NCBI GenBank assembly: GCA_037693485.1
Contig: CM075344.1
Span: 98,305,001-98,369,000 of the forward strand
Source: Kitagawia praeruptora
Taxonomy: Eukaryota > Streptophyta > Magnoliopsida > Apiales > Apiaceae
Direction of reading: 5' to 3'
Length of the DNA: 64,000 nucleotides
Below the pieces are notes generated by a model that made no database searches, had not been told where the DNA came from, and worked only from the letters and a program-made list of their open reading frames with translations. Made by a program: the position numbers and the translations under genes. Positions 57,368-64,000 of the stretch are shown in pieces; the stretch's first letter is position 1; every line of letters starts with the position of its first letter.

Positions 57368-57861
57368 TGTTGTGGAATAAAAACTAGGTTACGAATTGTA
57401 TTTAATGCTAGGGTTGGTGAGCTTCGGGCTTTAATGGCTGTTTCCGTGTTCGGGACTAATCGGTCCTCACAGAGTGCCTACGTATCTCGTATTGAGAATC
57501 AAGCCAAGACGTAGTTCTGAGAATGAGGGGTCAGACCCTTTATATAGGCTGAGAAGCCTTAGAATCGTAGTAGGGTTAGGTGACTTGGTGGGCAAGTCAC
57601 CGCCTAGAAGAAGGTTCCAGATCCTAGTATGTAGGAACCAGTTTCCATGTTGAAATATTTATCTTGGAGGCTAAGTCAGGAAAGAGTAATATCCTTGTTT
57701 GACTCTTATTGCTGAGCTGGTTATTACCCCTAATATTAATTACGAAATTAATTTTATAAATAGGGTTTGGGCCCATTTAGCGGGCCCCACGTTTGGACCA
57801 TTCTAGGTCTAATTAATGCCACATTAAATGTGTCTTTAGGGCTTACATTTAGCCCATATCA
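57368..57861 (-). repeat. 5' LTR of the Tat/Retand-like element
   Basis: 494 bp, same length as the 3' LTR, about 13 differences. Sense TATATAAA box at 57539-57546. Confidence 0.92.
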
Positions 57862-59655
57862 CCAGTTTAACGACCTTGTTTCTGAGTACTTGTTCTTTGC
57901 GATCCATGATCTCCACTAATTTCTCTATCTAAGACAGTTCTGGCTGCAGTTCCACTTGTTCATGTTCTACCACATGTTTGGCATCTGGGTTGTATTTCCT
58001 TAGTATAGATACGCGGAATACGTTGTGGACTTGCTGCAGGCTTGGAGGTAAAGCTAGTTCATAAGCTACTGGTTCGATAGGTCGCAAGATTTCAAAAGGT
58101 CCAATAAACCTAGGGCTCAATTTCCCTTTCTTCCCGAATCTCATCAATCATTTCCAGGGGGATACTTTCAATAACATCAAGTCGCCTACTTCATACTCCT
58201 TGTCCTTTCGGGCTAGGTCTGCATACGTACGCTGTCTATCCTGAGCCGCTGCTAGTCTTCTTCTAATCAGTACTATGATATCCCTCGTTTGTTGTACCAA
58301 ATCAGGTCCAAGTATTTTCCGTTCGCCAACCTCTTCCCAACATAAGGGAGAGCTGCACTTCTGGCCATAGAGGGCTTCGTAAGGGGGCATTCCGCTTGAG
58401 TGATAGCTGTTATTATACGCAACCTCAATTAAGGGTAAATGTTCTTCCCAACTCCCCTTAAAGTCTATGACGCACACCTTCAGCATGTCTTCCTAGGTTT
58501 GGATAGTTCTTTCACTCTACCCGTCAGTCTGAGGGTGATAAGTAGTACTCATGTTCAGTTTAGTCCCTATGCATTCCTGGAAGCTTCTCCAAATCCTGGA
58601 GTTAAATCTTGGATCTCTATCAGATACAATAGTCACTGGGACTCCGTGTCGCACCACAATTTCCTTTATGTAAATGTCCACCAGCATGTCGACAGTGTAT
58701 TTCTCATTGATTGGGCAAAAGTGGGCAGACTTGGTTAGCCTATCGATGATTACCCATATCGCGTCGTGGTTGGTCCTAGTATTTGGTAGTCCTATTACAA
58801 AGTCCATGTCTATATGCTCCCACTTCCACTCCGGAATCTCTAAGGGTTGTAGCAGGTCGCTGGGCCTTTGGTATTCTTTCAAGTCCCTATACATTTTGGT
58901 GCTGCCAGGGTGTACCGAATATCTAGCATTATGGCCTTCGTATAATATTTCATCCTTTAATTTCTGAATGTTCGGAACCCATATCCTCGACGTATATCGC
59001 ATGATTCCACCCTTATCTCTCTCGCACTTGATTTCTTCTCCGGTCAGGATTTCCTCCTCCAAATTAGCTTCCTCTTCCATCTTTTTCTCCTGACACAATC
59101 TAATCTTTTCCAACAACGGCGGTTGGATCTGGATTCCCATCAGCATTTCTTGGCTCTCGCCTGGTCTCTTGATCTCTATTTCCAGTCTCTCAAATTCTCT
59201 CGCCAATTCCTCAATCGAGGTTAACATCTTGAGTTTCTCTTTCCAACTAAGGGCATCGGCCACCATATTGGCCTTCCTGGATGATAGCGGATCTCACAAT
59301 CATAATCTTTTATTAGTTCTAGCCACCTCCTGTGTCTCATGTTCAATTCCTTCTGAGTGAAGATGTACTTGAGGCTCTTGTGGTCTGTATAGATCTCGCA
59401 TTTCTCTCCGTACAAGTAATGCCTCCATATTTTCAGGGCAAAAATATCGCGGCTAGCTCTAGGTCATGGATAGGATATCTCACCTTGTACTCCTTCAACT
59501 ACCTAGACGCATACGCAATCACTTTGCCGTGTTGCATGAGCACACAGGCCAATCCTTTGTGGGATGCATCACCATAAATCACAAAGTCTCCCTTTTCATC
59601 GGGCAGTGCCAGCATGGGTGCGGTCACTAGTCGTTTCTTCTAGGAAAGACTATTT
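57862..59655 (-). pseudogene. Decayed chromovirus (Tekay/Del-like) RNase H-integrase fragment
   Basis: In sense order: RNase H start (RLVTAPMLALPDEKGDFVIYGDASHKG, ~59640-59510), then [23 protein letters not shown], a frameshift near 59265, [11 protein letters not shown], the integrase core (HIDMDFVIGLP, IVSDRDPRFNS, HPQTDG) and the tail [18 protein letters not shown] and [14 protein letters not shown]. Stops interrupt it: TAG after HPQTDG, TAG before EDMLKV, TGA at PWK, TAG near 57926. At 59655 it is cut by the copia element, so its RT would lie right of the window; at 57862 it meets the Tat/Retand-like LTR. The chromodomain is not found on the far side. Confidence 0.85.
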
Positions 59656-61534
59656 TGTTATTTAATGATTATGTTCTACTGATTATTCTACATTAATTTA
59701 TTATGTCTTAATTTACTACGATATAAATGTTAGAGTAATAAATGTCCTTGGAATATAGAACATGTATTCTATATCTTTAAGTATGTGACTTAAAAATGAG
59801 ATTTTATGAATAGTGTTTATATTCCTAGATATCCCTAATCGAGCATTATTAATTTGGGACAATTATAATGCATAAAGATTAGTATATTTGTTGACGGATG
59901 ATCACATCTCATTGGTCATAGGTATAGTGATACTAAAATCAAGAACATAGGTGCATGTAATTTTATACATGGCACTGGATTAATCCATGGTGAGATTCTA
60001 CATGTTGATAATGTCATTAGAAAGACTCACAGTGATAATGGTGTAATGATCCTTAGACTTGAGATCATTATATTTCTATACGAGGATTAATATACTTTGA
60101 CTACATTAAAAGTTACCTTTGACCGGGTGATGATAAAAGTGTACATCGAGTATATTATGAGTCGTATGAGAAATATGAATGATAGATAAAGGATTTAACC
60201 CTCCTATTATTAGGAGAGATATTATTGGCCTCTTGATTGAGTGAGATGTTAGTCACTGAGGCATGCCTGTATACATCTAATAACAAGCCTAATTGTTTGT
60301 AATGCTTTGCATTACTTACATGACCTCTTAACTGAGGGAACCTCTAGTTGTAGAGTTTCTACTTGTTTAGTACTTGTAATAGACATCAATTCCTATCTGT
60401 GTAATTGTACTTAAAAGTAAGAGAATAATGCTTGAAAGAAGTTCCAAGGATCATGCCTCAAGCTTGAAGAACAAGACTATCAAATAATCACAGTTGGGAT
60501 TTGAAGAAATGAAAATTTGCCTAAGTACCAATTCGAGAAGTATGTTTGTTATATTCGAGAAGTCTAGCATTCGACAAGTCAAGGATTCGATATCTGTAAA
60601 GACACTATTCGATATCTTTGAATACACTGTTCGATATCTCATTCGATATCTCAGAGATTCGATATGTCTAAATACTCTATTCGAGAACTCAAGAAGTCAA
60701 CAAGTCAAAGTGGTATTCGAGTTCTCAAAGAGTCAACAAGTCAAAGTTTCATTCGATATCTCAAGGACTCAGAAAAGCTATTCGACATCTCAGGGATTCG
60801 ACAAGTCAAGTGTTCTATTCGATAACTCAAGGATCCCTGGAGAAAAGAGTTATTCGAGAAGTGACTCGATATGTCAAATATACAGTATTCGAGAACTCAG
60901 AGTTATCTAATCCTAGTTCTCGAATCAATCACTTAGCCACTTCTCGAATACATTCTTGGAGACAAACTACTGAGAAATTGTATAAGTCAGAAACCTGCAA
61001 CAAGCCAAAGCACTTTATGGACCACAATCTGTATCGTGCTCTGGAAAGCCTACAAAGAAGCTTGGAGAGATGTAGAAGAGACAAACAGCTAAAAAAGTGT
61101 ATCTGAACAGAACTTTACAAAGTCAAATCTGTAGCCGTTTGGATGCTTACTCAAAAAGGATATACACACTGGAAAGTAAACTTATTTAGCTACCTTATTT
61201 TTAGTAAGTAGGTTGTATTCATGTTCTATAAGAATACAACCTCACTTCTTTAGAGACTAAGTTTTTTTAAGTTTTTCACATACATTGTAAAGAGCACATC
61301 TCTCTAAGAAAAACGAAGCTGAGAATACTATCATTTGTATTCACAGATTGTAGCAAATCTTTATCTAATAAAATATTAGATTAAAGTGATATCGTGTCTT
61401 GTGTTGTTCATTATCCGCACCTACACATCTGCACACACAAACTCATATCTTGCTACACAGATTCAAGAACAAGAAAAGTTCAAGAATCCATTCACCCCCC
61501 CTCTATATTCTTTAGTCGTATTTAATACTCAACA
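59656..61534 (+). repeat. 5' LTR of the second SIRE-type element
   Basis: Holds a motif array at 60530-60960 and a TATA-like TCTATAAGAA near 61226. ORFs within it are by-products of the array. Confidence 0.85.
60530..60960 (+). repeat. Array of ATTCGANAWSTC motifs in the LTR
   Basis: About 17 direct copies of an 11-12-bp motif (ATTCGATATCTC, ATTCGAGAACTC, ATTCGACAAGTC and variants) lie at irregular spacing of 12-35 bp, with two inverted copies at the right end (TTCTCGAAT). Confidence 0.88.
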
Positions 61535-61536
61535 AG

Positions 61537-61548
61537 TGGTATCAGAGC
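61537..61548 (+). other. Primer binding site of the second SIRE-type element
   Basis: TGGTATCAGAGC, two bases after the LTR end. Confidence 0.9.
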
Positions 61549-61570
61549 AGGCTGTTGATCAAAACAGAAA

Positions 61571-64000
61571 ATGATCATGAGTTCAAATACACCAAAGACA
61601 ACAGGAATGGTGAAGGTCCCTAAGTTTGACAAAGAGAATTTTAATCTCTGGAAGATAAAAATGATGTTGTTCATCAAAGCTTCTCATCCTCTGTATCCTG
61701 AGATTCTCAAGAATGATCCCTTTGTTCCGCAACAGGAGATTCAAGAGAAGACTGTTGGAACTACAACTACTCCAAGATCTTATGTGGCCAAGGAACCATC
61801 CAAATGGATAGAATCAGAAAAGGAGATGGTTGCTCTTGATAGTCACCTCATGCTGTTAATCATAGACTCAATGGATATGTCAATGTTTGCAAATATAGCA
61901 TCTTGCACTTCTGCTAAAGAAATGTGGGATCATATTGAGGTTCTATGTGAAGGAACAGATGAGGTCAAGGAAAACAAGAAACAAATACTGGTCACACAGT
62001 ATGAATCTTTCATGGCACAGCCCAAGGAAAGCATTACTGATATGTTTGAGAGATTTCACAAGCCGGTTACTGAGTTGCAGATGAATGGAAAGGTTTACAG
62101 CACTAAAGAACTGAATATGAAGTTTCTATTGTCTTCTCCAAACCACCTAGAGCAGAGGGTCATTTCTCTAAGGGAAAGAGATTTGAACAAAATCACATAT
62201 GATGTTCTCTATGGGGTTTTAAAGACTCATGAGCTTGAGTTGCTTCAGAAGAGGGCTATCCAAGCCAACCAAGGCAGGATGGTAAATACATCATGTGCCT
62301 TGATTGTCAGCAAATCTGTTCAAGACCTAGAAGCATCTACAAGTCAGTTGAGAATAGAGGAGATAGTAGATGATGAAGAAACTGAAGTTGAAGTAAGTGA
62401 ACCTGTTGAGGAGAAGGAAGAAGAAGAGTTCTATACTCTTGAAGAGCTAGATGGCATGGAAAACACCTCATATGCTTTCATGGCCAGAAAATTTCCAAAC
62501 ATCAGATTCTAGAGGAACCAACCCTTCAAACCTAAACCCCAAAACCATTCATTCAATAAGAGTAAAGTACCTGTGAAGTCAAACAAGAGTAAATTCAAAA
62601 CTGGCTATGTGGATAGGTCATCAGTGAGATGTTATAGATGCAATGACCTAGGGCATTTTTCTAGTGAATGCAAGAAGCCTAAAAAGAAGGATAAAGAGTT
62701 TCTAGAGCTTGAAGCTAAGTATGAGGCCCTTCTCAAAAAGCAAACACCAGGCAAGGCCTACATAGCTGAAGGGAAGTGTTGGGATGATACTGATAGTGAT
62801 GAAGAAGAGCAAGGATTTTGCAACTATGCCTTGATGGCCAATTCCAAGGATGACACATCTTCATCAGACTCTCAGGTACCATCTCTCACTACCATAGACA
62901 TGTCTGTTTTTGAGTACAAGAATATGATTGAACAACTATCTGTTGAAATGTTTAATATTCATACTAGTATGACTGCTGCTAATGAGGAAATTGCTAAACT
63001 ATCTGCTAGAAATGAACTGTTAATCAAAAAGAATGAAGAACTTGAGCTAACTGCTATGCAAGTAGAAAACCTTAAGAAAGAAGTTGAATATCTACAGAAT
63101 AAGGTTCTATGTGCTAGTCAGATTGAAAAGGCTCTTAGGGATGAACTAGCTGAAAATGAATTCAAACTGAAAACCTTTAAGAACTCATCTAGTCTATTGC
63201 AATCCTACCATGAGAAAATTCAAGCTAAACCCAAGGCTGCCATTGGACTTGACTATGACACTCTTAAATAGAGGAAAGGCTATGCTATCATTGAAGATGA
63301 CATAGTTGTTTAGGAGGAAGTGCCTCACATTTTGAAAAAGGCTGAGTCTCCAATTTTTAAAGAATCAACATTTGAAATTGATGAGGAAGCCTTACTCATT
63401 AAGCAAATGTTGAATGATGAGGATGAGGCACAGTCTGGTGAACAACCAGCATCCTCTAAGAGTGAGAGTGTCAAGCCAAAAGCCAAGAAGCCTGTAGAAA
63501 GTAGACCTAGAACTGAGAAGTTTGTGAAGTTTATTCCAGCTAGGAATAATGAATCTGAGAAGAAAGTGACTAAGAAGAAACAGAACAGAAATGGCAAACT
63601 AGGGATTAACAAAGATAATAACTATGTTTATATGCCCAATGCCCCTAGGAAAACTTGTCAAAATTGTTTCAGTACCAATCATTTAGCTCATGCATGCAAG
63701 AAACCTGTTGGTAGTGTGCCTAAACCTTTCTATGATTGTTCTGTGCCATTAAGACATAGAGATGCTCTATTATGTGATAAATTTGACTATATGCTATGCA
63801 ATATGAATGTTATGACTAGTTGTTTCAATCTGAGAAAGCAATTCATCGATGGTTGTATCAGTCACAATTCTTACACACACTACACAAGGTCAAAGTCTTC
63901 AAGTCCTCCTAGAGCTAGGAAGGTACCTCTGTCACCTAAGTCTGAAACCTCAGGTTCTAAGACTTCTAATAGTGACAAGAAGACTAACACCAAAAAAGTT
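61571..64000 (+). pseudogene. Gag (start of gag-pol) of the second SIRE-type element, with three in-frame TAG codons
   Basis: One frame runs from ATG 61571 to the window edge, broken by TAG at 62510, 63269 and 63311 only. The N-terminal Gag core is clear (FDKENFNLWKIKMMLFIKA, AKEMWDHIEVLCEGT, ERFHKPVTELQMNGK). Knuckle 1 CYRCNDLGHFSSEC follows the first stop, then a coiled-coil region (EEIAKLSARNELLIKKNEEL), then after the other stops knuckle 2 CQNCFSTNHLAHAC (about 63656). No frameshifts are seen; all lesions are amber codons. Decay by point mutation is the simplest reading; readthrough cannot be excluded. Protease and Pol lie beyond the window. Confidence 0.85.

Larger units (their letters stand above)
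36764..57861 (-). mobile_element. Decayed Tat/Retand-like Ty3/gypsy element carrying two nested insertions
   Basis: LTRs of 494 bp (36764-37257 and 57368-57861) differ at about 13 positions (2.6%). The flanks CCAGC and CCAGT match at four of five bases. In sense order it has PBS, gag, protease, RT, RNase H, an archaeal-type second RNase H (diagnostic of Tat lineages), then long 3' tandem arrays and a PPT; integrase is missing beyond a short N-terminal piece. Gag is split by a 4.9-kb solo LTR and protease by a gag-only element. Gag, RT and RNase H carry frameshifts and stops, so it is dead. Without the insertions it is about 9.1 kb. Confidence 0.88.
59656..64000 (+). mobile_element. Second SIRE/Maximus-type Ty1/copia element, right end outside window
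   Basis: A 1879-bp LTR (TGTTATTTAATG...ACTCAACA) is followed by an initiator-Met-type PBS and a Gag frame. CACCCCCCCTCTATATTC just before the LTR end, the long LTR and the two-knuckle Gag fit the SIRE/Maximus lineage. It inserted into the chromovirus RNase H; the possible left duplication is TATTT, untestable here. Gag carries in-frame TAG codons, so this copy is probably inactive. Confidence 0.88.

Noticed and set aside
60494..60910. 138-residue ORF in the second SIRE-type LTR
   Set aside because: It is produced by the ATTCGA motif array inside an LTR and has no domain.
1..64000. tRNA, rRNA or CRISPR features
   Set aside because: None could be supported; tRNA-like strings are only primer binding sites, and repeat arrays lack CRISPR spacing.

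Overview
The window is plant nuclear DNA. It shows an intron-containing host gene, plant LTR-retrotransposon lineages (Athila, Tat/Retand, Tekay-like chromovirus, SIRE/Maximus), Stowaway MITEs and a CACTA transposon. The codon style and element types suggest a repeat-rich eudicot, but the species cannot be named. Almost all of the 64 kb is nested transposable elements. The one apparently intact host gene is a two-exon gene on the minus strand (12932-15242) encoding an MSP-domain plus ankyrin-repeat protein of the Vapyrin-like family.

Layout. 1-11305: Athila-type Ty3/gypsy element (minus) with an uninterrupted gag-pol frame and an extra ORF; its outer LTR is cut by the window edge. 11306-16818: AT-rich DNA with CACTA-like debris, a fold-back MITE, the Vapyrin-like gene and three Stowaway-type MITEs. 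16819-32128: a gene-capturing (Pack-)CACTA transposon with a CAA target duplication. It carries exon/intron fragments of a YgbK/OtnK-type sugar-acid kinase domain and other exon-like pieces, and is split by a very young SIRE-type Ty1/copia element (21008-31267) whose two 1284-bp LTRs look identical. 32132-36763: old LTR-like DNA and a 1.1-kb solo LTR (TSD GTTAC). 36764-57861: a decayed Tat/Retand-like element (minus) holding two younger insertions: a gag-only Athila relative (43369-50461, TSD GTTTC) inside its protease, and a 4.9-kb solo LTR (51479-56367, TSD GCGGC) inside its gag. 57862-59655: a decayed chromovirus integrase/RNase H fragment. 59656-64000: a second SIRE-type copia element, running off the window.

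The most unusual signal is in the young SIRE element. A palindromic motif (ideal form CAAACAGCATGCTGTTTG) recurs about 11 times in each LTR and more than 20 times through gag, pol and the 3' UTR. In coding DNA it is read in all three frames, which points to a nucleic-acid-level role or a DNA/RNA-level spreading process. Other notable signals are a ~65-bp U3 module shared by three gypsy families, a homologous accessory protein carried by both a gypsy and a copia element, and a second family-specific short-motif array in the other SIRE LTR.
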